64,000 bases of DNA from Rhodoferax lacus (GCF_003415675.1 NZ_QFZK01000005.1:186001-250000), one strand, 5' to 3'. Counted from the stretch's first letter, positions 53,718 to 63,695 are shown. Made by a program: numbers and translations. The notes: generated by a model not told the origin, from the sequence alone.

Positions 53718-54890
53718 ATGCCAAACCTCGACATCGCCAACAGCCCAAGCGGCCTGGCATCCACGCACGACTGGATGGACGGCGTGCACCGCAAGGTGGA
53801 GCAGTGGATGGCCCAGCCGTGGCTCTACCGGCTGGCCCTGTCCAACCCGCTGACGCGCTGGTTTGCCCAGCGCAGGACCCGCCAGATCTTCGACCTCATG
53901 TCCGGCTTTGTGTACTCGCAGGTGCTGCTCTCCTGCGTGCGCCTCAAGCTGTTCGCACAGTTGCAAAAGGCCCCGGCCACCCTGGAAGAACTGGCAAGCC
54001 GCTGCCACATGCCCGAAGCCGCACTGCAGCGACTGCTGCTGTCGGCGGTGTCATTGAAGCTGCTGGAGCGGCGCAGCCATCAGCGTTATGGACTGGGGCC
54101 GCTGGGCATGCCGATTGCGGCCCACGAAGGCATACGCGCCATGATCGAGCACAACAGCCTGCTCTACCGCGACCTGGCCGAGCCCACCACTTTTCTGCAG
54201 GACGCCTGGAGCGGCCAGATGGCGGCCTACTGGCCCTATGCCCATGCCGCCACGCCCCAGCAGGCCAAAGAGGCCGACGCCGCGCATGTGGACCGCTACT
54301 CGGCGCTGATGGCAGCCTCCCAGACCTTTGTGCTGCAGGAGGTGCTGGATACCTTCCCCTTTGGCCAATACCGCTGCGTGCTGGACGTGGGTGCGGGCAA
54401 GGGCCGCTTCATGGCCGAACTGGCGGGCCGCGAAAAGCAGCTGCGCCTGCAGCTTTTTGACCTGCCGCAGGTACTGGCATTGGCCCGGCACAACCACGCC
54501 GCACTCGGGTTGCAGGCCGAGGTGGAATACCACCCTGGCAGCTTTTTCGATGACGCGTTGCCGCAGGGCGCCGATCTGGTCACCCTGATCCGTGTGGCCC
54601 ATGACCACCCGGATGACCAGGTGCGCACCATCTTCCAGAAAATTTTTGACGCCTTGCCCGTGGGCGGCACCCTGTTGCTGGCCGAACCCATGGCGCAAGA
54701 GCCGCTGGAGGCGCAGGCGGGCGACGCCTATTTCCATTTTTATTTGCTGGCCATGGGGGCAGGGCGCTTGCGCACGCCCACCGAGCTCAGCCGCATGCTG
54801 GCTGATACCGGTTTTGTGCACGTGGAACTGCTGCCCAACGCCATGCCCATCCACACCCGCTTGCTGGTTGCGCGCAAGCCGGGTTGCTAG
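53718..54890 (+). CDS. crtF: Demethylspheroidene/hydroxyneurosporene O-methyltransferase CrtF
   Basis: 390 residues of the plant-type O-methyltransferase fold: an N-terminal winged-helix dimerisation domain (SGFVYSQVLLSCVRLKLFAQL), SAM site VLDVGAGKGRFMAEL, and catalytic-base region LIRVAHDHPDDQVRTIF. It adds the methoxy group of spheroidene. It follows crtE by 37 bp behind AGAAGGGG. An internal alternative role as BchU-like methylase is unlikely in this cluster. Confidence 0.93.
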   Translation: MPNLDIANSPSGLASTHDWMDGVHRKVEQWMAQPWLYRLALSNPLTRWFAQRRTRQIFDLMSGFVYSQVLLSCVRLKLFAQLQKAPATLEELASRCHMPEAALQRLLLSAVSLKLLERRSHQRYGLGPLGMPIAAHEGIRAMIEHNSLLYRDLAEPTTFLQDAWSGQMAAYWPYAHAATPQQAKEADAAHVDRYSALMAASQTFVLQEVLDTFPFGQYRCVLDVGAGKGRFMAELAGREKQLRLQLFDLPQVLALARHNHAALGLQAEVEYHPGSFFDDALPQGADLVTLIRVAHDHPDDQVRTIFQKIFDALPVGGTLLLAEPMAQEPLEAQAGDAYFHFYLLAMGAGRLRTPTELSRMLADTGFVHVELLPNAMPIHTRLLVARKPGC

Positions 54891-54916
54891 GTGTTTACCC
54901 TTTTTTTAGCCAAATG

Positions 54917-54934
54917 TGTAAATGTAGCTTTACA
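54917..54934. promoter_or_regulatory. PpsR/CrtJ box upstream of bchC
   Basis: TGTAAATGTAGCTTTACA is a TGT-N12-ACA site with perfect outer symmetry (TGTAAA/TTTACA), 30 bp before the bchC ATG. A further half site, GTGTAA, follows at 54942-54947. bchC promoters in other purple bacteria carry such tandem sites. Confidence 0.8.
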
Positions 54935-54963
54935 TGCATTGGTGTAACGTAAAGAATGAGATC

Positions 54964-55917
54964 ATGAAATCACAAGCCGTCGTATTCCAGCAGCCCCGCC
55001 AGCTTTCGCTGCAGACCCTGGACCTGTCGGAGCTGACTGAGGGCCAGATCCGGGTCGCAGTGGAATACAGCGGCATCAGCACCGGCACCGAGCGCCTGTT
55101 GTGGGACGGCAGCATGCCTGCCTTCCCCGGCATGGGTTACCCGCTGGTGCCCGGCTATGAATCCGTGGGCAGGGTGGTAGAAGTCAGCGACACGGCCACA
55201 CACCAAGTGGGCCAGCGCGTGTTTGTGCCCGGCGCGAGCTGCCTGCAGGGCGTTCGCAGCCTGTTTGGCGGCACCGCCTCGCAACTGGTGGTCAACCAGG
55301 ACCGCGTGGTGCCGGTGGAAGACCGGCTGGGCGCCAACGCCGTGCTGCTGGCGCTCGCCGCCACGGCTTACCACGCGGTGTCGGGTGGCGGCAAGCGCCA
55401 GATCATCAACCCGCCCGATCTCATCGTCGGCCACGGCGTCATGGGCCGCCTGCTGGCACGCATGACGGTGGCCTCCGGCGCGCCGGCCCCCACCGTGTGG
55501 GACACCCAGGCCGACCGCCTCAGCGGCGCCCAGGGCTACGTGGCCCTGCACCCGCAAGACGACCCGCGCAAAGACTACAAGGCGATTTACGACGTCAGCG
55601 GTGACTCCAACCTGCTGGACCAGCTGATCCAGCGCCTGGCCCCCGGTGGCGAAGTGGTGCTGGCCGGTTTTTACAAGAGCGACCTGCACTTTGCCTTTGC
55701 CCCGGCCTTTATGCGCGAGGCCACCATTCGTACCGCAGCCGAATGGAAACGGCCCGACCTGCTGGCCGTCAATGAATTGGTACACAACGGCCGCCTGTCC
55801 CTGGACGGCCTGATCACCCACCAGCAAGCACCTGCAAGGGCGCTGGCGGCTTACGAGGTGGCATTTGGCGATGCCGCATGTCTGAAGATGATTCTGGACT
55901 GGAGTGCCAACGCATGA
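54964..55917 (+). CDS. bchC: Bacteriochlorophyllide dehydrogenase BchC
   Basis: 317 residues of the medium-chain dehydrogenase fold. YSGISTGTERLLWDGSMPAFPGMGYPLVPGYE at the N-terminus and LIVGHGVMGRLLARM as nucleotide-binding motif are typical. It oxidises the 3-hydroxyethyl group to the acetyl group of bacteriochlorophyll a. Start ATG 54964 chosen over an in-frame ATG at 54934, which lies inside the PpsR box. It overlaps bchX by ATGA. Confidence 0.96.
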   Translation: MKSQAVVFQQPRQLSLQTLDLSELTEGQIRVAVEYSGISTGTERLLWDGSMPAFPGMGYPLVPGYESVGRVVEVSDTATHQVGQRVFVPGASCLQGVRSLFGGTASQLVVNQDRVVPVEDRLGANAVLLALAATAYHAVSGGGKRQIINPPDLIVGHGVMGRLLARMTVASGAPAPTVWDTQADRLSGAQGYVALHPQDDPRKDYKAIYDVSGDSNLLDQLIQRLAPGGEVVLAGFYKSDLHFAFAPAFMREATIRTAAEWKRPDLLAVNELVHNGRLSLDGLITHQQAPARALAAYEVAFGDAACLKMILDWSANA

Positions 55918-56924
55918 CGAACCCCCTGACCTCGACCGAGCAGCCCATCAAATTTGTGCAGCTGCTGCGCGAAGAAGCCGCCGTGGAGCCGCCCCAGGTG
56001 CACACCAACGCGCCCACCAAGGAGACGCAAATCATTGCCATCTACGGCAAGGGCGGCATAGGCAAAAGTTTCACCCTGGCCAACCTCAGTTACATGATGG
56101 CGCAGCAAGGAAAAAAAGTGCTGCTCATCGGCTGCGACCCCAAGAGCGACACCACCAGCCTGCTGTTTGGCGGCAAGGCCTGCCCCACCATCATCGAGAC
56201 GTCCTCGCGCCTCAAGCTGGCCGGCCAGGCGGTGAGCATCAGCGACGTCTGCTTCAAGCGCGACGGCGTGTTTGCCATGGAGCTGGGCGGCCCCGAGGTG
56301 GGACGCGGCTGCGGCGGGCGCGGCATCATCCACGGCTTTGAGACGCTGGAGAAGCTGGGCTTTCACGACTGGGGCTTTGACTACGTGCTGCTGGACTTTT
56401 TGGGTGACGTGGTCTGCGGCGGCTTTGGCCTGCCGATTGCCCGCGACATGTGCCAAAAGGTCATTGTGGTGGCCAGCAACGATTTGCAATCCCTCTACGT
56501 GGCCAACAACGTCTGCTCCGCTGTCGAATACTTCCGCAAGCTCGGTGGCAATGTGGGCGTGGCCGGCATGGTCATCAACAAGGACGATGGCACCGGTGAG
56601 GCTGCGGCCTTTGCCGAAAAGGTGGGCATCCCGGTGCTGGCGGCCATTCCCGCCCATGAGGACATCCGCCGCAAGAGCGCCAGCTACGAAATCATCGGCA
56701 TCCCCGGCTCCGAGTGGGGCCCGCTGTTTGAAGAACTGGCGGTCAACGTGGGTGCAGCACCCCCGGTGCGCCCCAAGCCGCAGACGCAGGACGAACTGCT
56801 GGGCCTGTTCAGCGCCGATGTGGTGGGCCGCAACGTGGTGCTGGAGCCCGCCACCGTGTTTGACATGGTGGGCCGCGTGGACGTGGTCAAGCCCAGCCTG
56901 GAAGTGGTTTACGACGAGGCCTGA
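55914..56924 (+). CDS. bchX: Chlorophyllide a reductase iron protein BchX
   Basis: 336 residues. NifH-like: P-loop IYGKGGIGKSFTLANLS, cluster Cys residues in RGCGGRGIIHGF and DVVCGGFGLPI, and DPKSDTTSLLFGG. It is the electron-donating ATPase of chlorophyllide a reductase with BchY and BchZ. Coupled to bchC through ATGA. Confidence 0.98.
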   Translation: MTNPLTSTEQPIKFVQLLREEAAVEPPQVHTNAPTKETQIIAIYGKGGIGKSFTLANLSYMMAQQGKKVLLIGCDPKSDTTSLLFGGKACPTIIETSSRLKLAGQAVSISDVCFKRDGVFAMELGGPEVGRGCGGRGIIHGFETLEKLGFHDWGFDYVLLDFLGDVVCGGFGLPIARDMCQKVIVVASNDLQSLYVANNVCSAVEYFRKLGGNVGVAGMVINKDDGTGEAAAFAEKVGIPVLAAIPAHEDIRRKSASYEIIGIPGSEWGPLFEELAVNVGAAPPVRPKPQTQDELLGLFSADVVGRNVVLEPATVFDMVGRVDVVKPSLEVVYDEA

Positions 56925-56929
56925 GCAGC

Positions 56930-58507
56930 ATGACCACCACCCCTTCGGGAACCATCATTCCCATTGTTCCGGCCGAGGCGCTGGCTGCGCGCGCGCCGCA
57001 GTCCACCGCCATTGAAGGCGATGGCATGGGCTGCCACGCCGGTGGCGAGCAGCTGCTTGCCGCGGCCAAGGCGGCAGGCAAGTCGGAGATCCTGGCGCAG
57101 TACGCGCAGGACTATCCGAAGAAGGAAAACGCCGGCCCGCATGACCAGCCGCAAAGCATGTGCCCGGCCTTTGGCTCGCTGCGCGTGGGCCTGCGCATGC
57201 GCCGCACCGCCACCATCCTGTCAGGCTCGGCCTGCTGTGTGTATGGCCTGACTTTTACTTCGCATTTTTACGGTGCGCGCCGCAGCGTGGGTTATGTGCC
57301 CTTCAACTCCGAGTCACTGGTCACCGGCAAGCTGTTTGAAGACATTCGCGAGGCAGTGCACGCCCAGGCCGACCCGGCCCAATATGACGCCATCGTCATC
57401 ATCAACCTGTGCGTGCCCAGTGCCAGCGGCGTGCCGCTGCAGTTGCTGCCCAAGGAGATCAACGGCGTGCGCATTATCGGCATCGATGTGCCCGGCTTTG
57501 GCGTGCCCACGCACGCCGAGGCCAAGGACGTGCTGGCCGGTGCCATGCTGCGCTACGCCCGCCAGGAGATTCTCAACGGCCCGGTGCAGGCCCCGCGCGG
57601 CGGCGTCAACGAGCGGCCTACCGTCACGCTGTTGGGCGAGATGTTCCCGGCCGACCCTGTCGGCATTGCCCACCTGCTGGCGCCGATGGGCCTGGCCGCT
57701 GGGCCGGTAGTTCCCACGCGCGAATGGCGCGAGCTGTATGCCGCACTCGACTGCACCGCCGTGGCTGCCATCCACCCGTTTTATACCGCCAGCGTGCGCG
57801 AGTTCCAGGCGGCTGGCCGGCCTGTGGTGGGCTCGGCCCCCGTCGGTCTGGAAGGCACGCAAGACTGGCTGCAAGCCATAGGCGGTGCCTGTGGCGTGGC
57901 CCAGGACAAGATTGATCTGGCACGCAACCAGGCGCTGGCTGCGATGCGTCCGCTCCTTGCGGCCAAGCCCATCAAAGGCCGTATCACACTCAGCGGCTAC
58001 GAAGGCTCCGAGCTGCTGGTGGGCCGCCTGCTGGTGGAGTGCGGTGCCGATCTGCGCTACGTAGGCAGCGCCTGCCCGGCCACACCCTGGAACGCGGCAG
58101 ACGCCGCCTGGCTGCAGGCGCACGGCGTGCAGGTGCAGTTCCGCGCCTCGCTGGAGCAGGACCTGGCCGCTGTGCATGAATACAAGCCACAACTGGCCAT
58201 AGGCACCACCCCCGTGGTGCAAAAGGCCAAGCAGCTGTCCATCCCCTCGCTCTATTTCACCAACCTGATCTCGGCCCGGCCCCTCATGGGTGTGGCCGGG
58301 GCCGGATCGCTGGTGCAGGTGGTGCAGGCAGCCATTGGGAACCAGGCCCGCTTCGATGCCATGTCCGGCTTTTTTGGACAGGTGGGTGCGGGCCATGCGT
58401 CTGGCGTGTGGGAAGACGTGCCGCAAGACCACCCCGAATTCCGCGCTGAGACCAAGCGCCAGTTGGCCAAGCTTTTGAAGAAGCGCAAAGCCGAGGAGAT
58501 GGGCTGA
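56930..58507 (+). CDS. bchY: Chlorophyllide a reductase subunit BchY
   Basis: 525 residues, NifDK-like. Cys candidates for the shared iron-sulfur cluster are in [13 protein letters not shown] and [17 protein letters not shown]. The N-terminus [21 protein letters not shown] and C-terminal [25 protein letters not shown] are typical. With BchZ it reduces ring B of chlorophyllide a. bchZ begins at the last base of its stop. Confidence 0.97.
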   Translation: MTTTPSGTIIPIVPAEALAARAPQSTAIEGDGMGCHAGGEQLLAAAKAAGKSEILAQYAQDYPKKENAGPHDQPQSMCPAFGSLRVGLRMRRTATILSGSACCVYGLTFTSHFYGARRSVGYVPFNSESLVTGKLFEDIREAVHAQADPAQYDAIVIINLCVPSASGVPLQLLPKEINGVRIIGIDVPGFGVPTHAEAKDVLAGAMLRYARQEILNGPVQAPRGGVNERPTVTLLGEMFPADPVGIAHLLAPMGLAAGPVVPTREWRELYAALDCTAVAAIHPFYTASVREFQAAGRPVVGSAPVGLEGTQDWLQAIGGACGVAQDKIDLARNQALAAMRPLLAAKPIKGRITLSGYEGSELLVGRLLVECGADLRYVGSACPATPWNAADAAWLQAHGVQVQFRASLEQDLAAVHEYKPQLAIGTTPVVQKAKQLSIPSLYFTNLISARPLMGVAGAGSLVQVVQAAIGNQARFDAMSGFFGQVGAGHASGVWEDVPQDHPEFRAETKRQLAKLLKKRKAEEMG

Positions 58508-59985
58508 TGTTTGTCATTGACCACGACCGGGCCGGCGGCTACTGGGGTGCCGTCTATGTGTTCACCGCCATCAAGGGCCTGCAGGTCATCATCGACGGCC
58601 CGGTGGGCTGCGAGAACCTGCCGGTGACCTCGGTGCTGCATTACACCGATGCGCTCCCTCCGCACGAGTTGCCGATTGTGGTGACCGGCCTGGGCGAAGA
58701 GCAGCTGGGCCGCGAAGGCACCGAGGGCGCCATGAAGCGCGCGCACGCCGCGCTGGACCCGGACCTGCCCGCCGTGGTGGTCACCGGCTCGATTGCCGAA
58801 ATGATTGGCGGCGGTGTCACGCCCGAGGGCACCAACATCCTGCGCTTTCTGCCGCGCACGATTGACGAAGACCAGTGGCAGTGCGCCAACCGCGCCATGT
58901 ACTGGCTGTGGAGCGAGTACGGCCTGCGCAAGGTGCCTGCACGCAAGCCCTTTGCCGAGCGCCCGGTGGGTGAAAAGCCGCGCGTCAACATCATCGGCCC
59001 GGCCTATGGCACCTTCAATTCGCCCAGCGACCTGGCCGAAATCCGCCGCCTGGTGCAGGGCATTGGCGCCGACATCAACATGGTGTTTCCGCTCACCAGC
59101 CACGTGGCCGATGTCTCGCGCCTGGTCGAGGCGGATGTGAACATCTGCATGTACCGCGAGTTCGGCCGCATGCTGTGCGAAGCGCTGGACCGCCCCTACC
59201 TGCAAGCCCCCATCGGCCTGCACAGCACCACGCAGTTTTTGCGCAAGCTAGGCGAGCTGCTGCACCTGGACCCGGAGCCCTTTATCGAGCGTGAACGCCA
59301 CACCACGCTCAAGCCCCTGTGGGACCTGTGGCGCTCGGTCACGCAGGATTTTTTCTCCACCGCCAGCTTTGCGGTGGTGGCCACGGAGACCTATACCCGC
59401 GGCATCCGCCACTTCCTGGAAGTGGAGATGGGCCTGCCCTGCAAGTTTGCCGTCTCGCGCACGGCGGGCACCAAGACCGACAACCAGGCCATCCGCCAGA
59501 TGTGCAAGACGCAGATGCCTTTGATCATGTTTGGCAGCTACAACGAGCGCATGTACCTGGCCGAAGCCGGAGGTGCGGGCCCCATGCGTGCGGCCTTTAT
59601 TCCGGCGTCCTTCCCCGGCGCCATCATCCGCCGCCATACCGGCACGCCCTTCATGGGCTACAGCGGTGCCACCTACCTGATTCAGGAAGTGTGCAACGCG
59701 CTGTTTGACGCGCTGTTCCACATCCTGCCCTTAGGGACAGAAATGGACCGGGTCGATCCCACCCACGCGCGTGGTGTGGTGGTGCCCAACGCGACGTGGG
59801 ACGAGTCGGCACAGGCCCGCCTGCGCGACATCGTGCAAAGCCAGCCGGTGCTGATCCAGATATCGGCAGCCAAGCAGCTGCGCGACCTGGCCGAGCGCCA
59901 TGCGCGCGAAGCCGGGGCTGACAGCGTGGGCGATGCCCATGTGGACCAGGCCAGCCGCGCCTTGGGCATGGGGGTGCCGGCATGA
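58507..59985 (+). CDS. bchZ: Chlorophyllide a reductase subunit BchZ
   Basis: 492 residues. [22 protein letters not shown] and [23 protein letters not shown] carry the cluster-binding Cys; PCH_CAB-like C-terminal segment begins near residue 430. Forms the catalytic component with BchY. Its stop overlaps the start of a 41-codon ORF that precedes pufB, so bchCXYZ reads directly into the puf genes. Confidence 0.97.
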   Translation: MFVIDHDRAGGYWGAVYVFTAIKGLQVIIDGPVGCENLPVTSVLHYTDALPPHELPIVVTGLGEEQLGREGTEGAMKRAHAALDPDLPAVVVTGSIAEMIGGGVTPEGTNILRFLPRTIDEDQWQCANRAMYWLWSEYGLRKVPARKPFAERPVGEKPRVNIIGPAYGTFNSPSDLAEIRRLVQGIGADINMVFPLTSHVADVSRLVEADVNICMYREFGRMLCEALDRPYLQAPIGLHSTTQFLRKLGELLHLDPEPFIERERHTTLKPLWDLWRSVTQDFFSTASFAVVATETYTRGIRHFLEVEMGLPCKFAVSRTAGTKTDNQAIRQMCKTQMPLIMFGSYNERMYLAEAGGAGPMRAAFIPASFPGAIIRRHTGTPFMGYSGATYLIQEVCNALFDALFHILPLGTEMDRVDPTHARGVVVPNATWDESAQARLRDIVQSQPVLIQISAAKQLRDLAERHAREAGADSVGDAHVDQASRALGMGVPA

Positions 59986-60107
59986 GCACCCTGAACTTTT
60001 TGGATGGTGGGCCCGTGTGCCTGCTGTCAACCGAATGTCGTGGCAATCCGCCCCGGCTGCCCTTGCTGCGCGGGCCTTGCGCAGTGGTGGCCGCAAGGCT
60101 GTTTTAA
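59982..60107 (+). CDS. 41-residue ORF before pufB (possible leader ORF)
   Basis: A 41-codon ORF starting at the ATGA overlap with bchZ and stopping 14 bp before pufB. It has no membrane segment and no resemblance to PufQ. Its second half covers a 9-bp hairpin. It may be a translated leader comparable in position to pufK of Rhodobacter sphaeroides, or chance. Protein function is not implied. Confidence 0.35.
   Translation: MSTLNFLDGGPVCLLSTECRGNPPRLPLLRGPCAVVAARLF
60073..60105 (+). promoter_or_regulatory. Hairpin with T run upstream of pufB
   Basis: Stem GCCTTGCG/CGCAAGGC plus a G-T closing pair (60073-60100), 10-base loop, followed by GTTTT. It can act as an attenuator or an mRNA processing and stability element between bchZ and pufB. 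The pufB ribosome site starts only 9 bases further on. Confidence 0.55.
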
Positions 60108-60121
60108 GAAGGAGCTTTCGC

Positions 60122-60265
60122 ATGTCAACACGGAATTCCATATCCGGACTGTCTGACGAAGAGGCTCAGGAGTTTCACCATTACTGGATGCAGGGTCTGG
60201 TGGGTTTCACGGCGGTAGCCGTGGTGGCCCACATCCTGGTCTGGGCATGGCGGCCCTGGCTCTGA
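60122..60265 (+). CDS. pufB: LH1 light-harvesting beta polypeptide
   Basis: 47 residues. [18 protein letters not shown] precedes a single span with the bacteriochlorophyll-ligating His37 in [14 protein letters not shown]; His19 is the conserved residue 18 positions earlier. It forms the B880 antenna ring with PufA around the reaction centre. AAGGAG lies eight bases before ATG. The gene is too short for many automatic callers. Confidence 0.96.
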   Translation: MSTRNSISGLSDEEAQEFHHYWMQGLVGFTAVAVVAHILVWAWRPWL

Positions 60266-60297
60266 GTCTGATCAGCAACTAACTTCGGAGTTAAACC

Positions 60298-60525
60298 ATG
60301 TTCGTACACCCAACCCTATCGGAAGCCCACCACCCTGCCAAGGGTGACAAGCTGACGTTTGCCCTGGTCTTTGTGCCTTGCTTTGTCCTGCTGTTGTTCG
60401 TCGCTGCCATCGGCCAGGTGCTGGGCGTGTCGTGGAAGAGCTGGCTGCCCGGCTCCGAGAACATGACCAACATCTTCTCCGGGGTGAGCGCTGGTATTTA
60501 CACCTTCATGTCCCACATTTTTTAG
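60298..60525 (+). CDS. LH1 beta-like single-span protein between pufB and pufA
   Basis: 75 residues: a polar N-terminus (1-18, with His11-His12), one membrane segment (about 19-44) and a 31-residue C-terminal tail. Aligning to PufB on the W-x-x-W-L end, [14 protein letters not shown] matches [12 protein letters not shown]: Trp46 and Trp49 fall at the same distances, but Gln40 replaces the bacteriochlorophyll-ligating His37. The conserved His 18 residues before is also absent (Ala22). CGGAG precedes the ATG, and its TAG stop is part of the TAGGAG ribosome site of pufA, so it is translationally linked. I do not recall this ORF in known puf operons. Confidence 0.85.
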   Translation: MFVHPTLSEAHHPAKGDKLTFALVFVPCFVLLLFVAAIGQVLGVSWKSWLPGSENMTNIFSGVSAGIYTFMSHIF

Positions 60526-60535
60526 GAGTACTGTT

Positions 60536-60739
60536 ATGTGGCGTATTTGGCGACTTTTCGATCCCCTGCGAGCCATGGTGGTTCAGGGCATTTTCCTCTT
60601 TGCGCTGGCCGCGATGATTCACCTCATCCTGCTCAGCACCAACAAGTTCAACTGGCTCGACGGCGCGAAAAAACCCGCGGCATCGGCAACGGCGCAAAAC
60701 GCGCCCATGCCGCCCGCAGTGCCTGCGATCAAGTCGTAA
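60536..60739 (+). CDS. pufA: LH1 light-harvesting alpha polypeptide
   Basis: 67 residues. [19 protein letters not shown] is the standard alpha N-terminus, the span holds the ligand His29 in [10 protein letters not shown], and NKFNWLDG follows. The tail is Ala/Pro-rich. It pairs with PufB. AGGAG precedes the ATG. It is unusual that it does not follow pufB directly. Confidence 0.96.
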   Translation: MWRIWRLFDPLRAMVVQGIFLFALAAMIHLILLSTNKFNWLDGAKKPAASATAQNAPMPPAVPAIKS

Positions 60740-60746
60740 CTGGCAT

Positions 60747-60788
60747 GGCAGACGCTGCACCGCTAATTTTTTCGACGCAGTGTCTGCC
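60747..60788 (+). promoter_or_regulatory. pufA-pufL intercistronic hairpin
   Basis: Stem GGCAGACGCTGC/GCAGTGTCTGCC, 12 bp including one G-T pair, with an 18-base loop containing T6. In Rhodobacter a hairpin at this position protects pufBA mRNA from 3' decay and gives antenna transcripts in excess of reaction-centre ones; the same role is inferred here. Confidence 0.75.
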
Positions 60789-60843
60789 CGCTCTCTTTCC
60801 CGGTTGAACCCGTTTCGCGCATCCGCTTCCCAGGAGCCCCACC

Positions 60844-61671
60844 ATGGCCATGCTCAGCTTTGAAAAGAAATACAGAGTCCGCGGCGGCACGCTGCTCGGA
60901 GGCGACCTGTTCGACTTCTGGGTCGGCCCCTTTTATGTCGGCTTCTTCGGCATCACCACACTCTTCTTCAGCTTCCTTGGCACCGCCCTGATCCTTTGGG
61001 GCGCGGCCATGGGACCGACCTGGAACCTCTGGCAAATCAGCATTGCGCCGCCCGACCTCTCCTACGGCCTGCGCCCCGCGCCACTGATGGCAGGCGGCCT
61101 GTGGCAGCTCATCACCATCTGCGCGCTCGGGGCCTTTGTCTCCTGGGCGGCCCGCGAGGTGGAAATCTGCCGCAAGCTGGCCATGGGCTACCACGTGCCC
61201 GCCGCATTCTGCGTGGCCATCTTTGCCTACTTCACGCTGGAAGTCATTCGCCCGGTGCTCATGGGCGCCTGGGGCCACGGCTTCCCCTACGGCATCTACA
61301 GCCACCTGGACTGGGTCTCCAACGTGGGCTACCAGTACCTGCACTTCCACTACAACCCGGCCCACATGCTGGGGGTGAGCTTCTTTTTTGCCACCACTTT
61401 TGCGCTCTCGCTGCATGGCGGCCTGATCCTCTCGGCGGCCAACCCCGGGCATGGCGACGTGGTCAAGACGCCCGAGCACGAGGACACTTTCTTCAAGGAC
61501 ATCGTGGGCTACTCCATCGGCACGCTGGGAATCCACCGCCTGGGCCTGTTCCTGGCGCTGGCCGCGGTGCTGTTCAGCGCCCTGTGCATTGTGCTCAGCG
61601 GACCCTTCTGGAGCCGCGGCTGGCCCGAGTGGTGGAGCTGGTGGCTCAACATGCCGATCTGGCGCCAATAG
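60844..61671 (+). CDS. pufL: Photosynthetic reaction centre L subunit
   Basis: 275 residues with five membrane helices. The special-pair and accessory pigment His ligands are in YSHLDWVSN and HFHYNPAHM, and the iron ligand His is in [28 protein letters not shown] and the N-terminal [27 protein letters not shown] are canonical. AGGAG precedes the ATG; pufM follows after 9 bp. Confidence 0.99.
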   Translation: MAMLSFEKKYRVRGGTLLGGDLFDFWVGPFYVGFFGITTLFFSFLGTALILWGAAMGPTWNLWQISIAPPDLSYGLRPAPLMAGGLWQLITICALGAFVSWAAREVEICRKLAMGYHVPAAFCVAIFAYFTLEVIRPVLMGAWGHGFPYGIYSHLDWVSNVGYQYLHFHYNPAHMLGVSFFFATTFALSLHGGLILSAANPGHGDVVKTPEHEDTFFKDIVGYSIGTLGIHRLGLFLALAAVLFSALCIVLSGPFWSRGWPEWWSWWLNMPIWRQ

Positions 61672-61680
61672 GAGCAAACA

Positions 61681-62658
61681 ATGGCTGAATACCAAAACCT
61701 TTTCACCACCGTGCAGGCCACCGGCCCGCTGCACCACGGCATCGAGCTGGACGCTGGTAACAGCCCGCGCACCGGCGAGCCGCTGGTGTCCTACTGGGCG
61801 GGCAAGATTGGCAATGCGCAGATAGGCCCGATCTACCTGGGCACGCTGGGCCTGGCCTCGCTGGTCTGCGGCATGATTGCCTTCAACATCATTGGCCTCA
61901 ACATGCTGGCCTCGGTCAACTGGAACCCGGTGCAGTTTGTGCGCCAGCTCTTCTGGCTGGCGCTGGAGCCGCCGCCGCCCAGCTACGGCCTGCATCTGCC
62001 CCCGCTCAACCAGGGCGGCTGGTGGTTGATGGCCGGTGGCTTTCTGACGGTTTCGCTGTTCCTGTGGTGGATACGCACCTACCGGCGCTCCCGTGCGCTG
62101 GGTCTGGGCACGCATGTGCCGTGGGCCTTTCTGTCGGCCATCTGGCTGTTTCTGGTGCTGGGCTTTTTCCGCCCGGTGCTGATGGGCTCCTGGGGCGAGG
62201 CCGTGCCCTTTGGCATCTTCCCGCACCTGGACTGGACGGCGGCCTTTTCGCTGCGCTATGGCAACCTGTTCTACAACCCCTTCCATGCGCTCTCGATCGC
62301 GTTTCTGTATGGCTCCACGCTGCTGTTTGCCATGCACGGCGCCACTATCCTTGCGGTAACCCGCTTTGGTGGTGAGCGCGAGGTGGAGCAGATCGTGGAC
62401 CGTGGCACGGCTTCCGAGCGCGCCGCCCTGTTCTGGCGCTGGACCATGGGCTTCAACGCCACCATGGAATCCATTCACCGCTGGGCCTGGTGGTTTGCCG
62501 TGCTGTGCCCCCTGGTGGGCGGCATAGGCATCCTGCTCACCGGCACGGTGGTGGACAACTGGTACCTCTGGTCCATGAAGCATGGCGTGGTGCCGCCGTA
62601 TCCGGCGGTGTTTCCTGCCGTGATCGACCCCAGCCTGCTGCAAGGAGTGACGCCATGA
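61681..62658 (+). CDS. pufM: Photosynthetic reaction centre M subunit
   Basis: 325 residues with five membrane helices. [33 protein letters not shown] holds the pigment His ligands, and [23 protein letters not shown] holds an iron ligand His plus the Glu that also binds the iron. It forms the core heterodimer with PufL. GGAG precedes the start; its stop overlaps the pufC start (ATGA). Confidence 0.99.
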   Translation: MAEYQNLFTTVQATGPLHHGIELDAGNSPRTGEPLVSYWAGKIGNAQIGPIYLGTLGLASLVCGMIAFNIIGLNMLASVNWNPVQFVRQLFWLALEPPPPSYGLHLPPLNQGGWWLMAGGFLTVSLFLWWIRTYRRSRALGLGTHVPWAFLSAIWLFLVLGFFRPVLMGSWGEAVPFGIFPHLDWTAAFSLRYGNLFYNPFHALSIAFLYGSTLLFAMHGATILAVTRFGGEREVEQIVDRGTASERAALFWRWTMGFNATMESIHRWAWWFAVLCPLVGGIGILLTGTVVDNWYLWSMKHGVVPPYPAVFPAVIDPSLLQGVTP

Positions 62659-63671
62659 GAGTGTTTGTTTGCCTGCTCGCCTTGCTGACCACGCTGCTCT
62701 CGGGCTGTGAGCGCCCCTTCATGGACTCGGTACAGCGCGGCTACCGCGGCACCGGCATGCTGCAGGTCTACAACCCGCGCATTGTGGAAGCCAAACTCGA
62801 CAACAACACCGCACCGGTGCCGCTGCCTGCCGCGCCAGCAGATGGCCCCAAAGCCTCGCTGGTGTTCAAGAACGTCAAGGTGCTGGGAGACCTGAGCGTG
62901 GCCCAGTTCACCCGCATCATGGCCTCCATGGTGACCTGGGTGGCGCCCAATGAGGGTTGCACCTATTGCCACGATGCGGCCAATTTTGCCGACGACAGCA
63001 AATACACCAAGGTGGTGGCGCGGCGCATGCTGGAGATGACGCGCACCGTCAACAGCCAGTGGAAGACCCACGTGGCTGGCACCGGCATCACCTGCTACAC
63101 CTGCCACCGGGGCAATGCCATTCCACAGCAGGTCTGGTACCGCTCCAACCCGCAGCCCTATGGCTCCAACTTCATGGGCGACAAGGCCGGCCAAAACAGC
63201 CCGGACCCGGCGGTCAACCTGTCCTCCCTGCCCAACGACCCGTTCACGCCCTTTCTGCTGGACGCGCAGGACATTCGCGTCAATGGCCCCACACCGCTGC
63301 CCTCGGGCAACCGCCACTCCATCAAGCAGGCCGAGTGGACCTATGGGCTGATGACACACTTGTCCCAGTCGCTGGGTGTGAACTGCACCTACTGCCACAA
63401 CTCGCGCTCCTTCCAGGGCTGGGAGGGCAACCCGCCACAGCGTGCGGTGGCCTGGTACGGCATCCGCATGGCACGCGCGCTCAACAACGACTACCTGGAG
63501 CCCTTGGCCGACACCTTCCCGGCACACCGCAAGGGCGAGCTGGGCGATGTGGCCAAGGCCAACTGCGCCACCTGCCATCAAGGCGCGTACAAGCCACTCA
63601 ACGGCACGCCCATGGCCGCGGACTACCCGGAGCTGGTAGGCCCGCTGGTGGAAACCGTGGCCGCCAAATAA
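62655..63671 (+). CDS. pufC: Reaction centre tetrahaem cytochrome c subunit
   Basis: 338 residues. Lipobox LLSGC (Cys18) anchors it to the outer face of the membrane. Four haem motifs are present: CTYCH at 102-106, CYTCH at 147-151, CTYCH at 244-248 and CATCH at 304-308. It passes electrons to the oxidised special pair. ATGA overlap with pufM. Confidence 0.98.
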   Translation: MRVFVCLLALLTTLLSGCERPFMDSVQRGYRGTGMLQVYNPRIVEAKLDNNTAPVPLPAAPADGPKASLVFKNVKVLGDLSVAQFTRIMASMVTWVAPNEGCTYCHDAANFADDSKYTKVVARRMLEMTRTVNSQWKTHVAGTGITCYTCHRGNAIPQQVWYRSNPQPYGSNFMGDKAGQNSPDPAVNLSSLPNDPFTPFLLDAQDIRVNGPTPLPSGNRHSIKQAEWTYGLMTHLSQSLGVNCTYCHNSRSFQGWEGNPPQRAVAWYGIRMARALNNDYLEPLADTFPAHRKGELGDVAKANCATCHQGAYKPLNGTPMAADYPELVGPLVETVAAK

Positions 63672-63695
63672 CGGACAGCACACCGTGTGGCCCCC

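Noticed and set aside
59986..60121. pufQ between bchZ and pufB
   Set aside because: The only ORF is 41 codons long, with no membrane span and no PufQ likeness.
60763..62643. Open frame of 626 codons on the minus strand opposite pufL and pufM
   Set aside because: It mirrors genes with certain identity, has no domain, and results from third-position GC bias.
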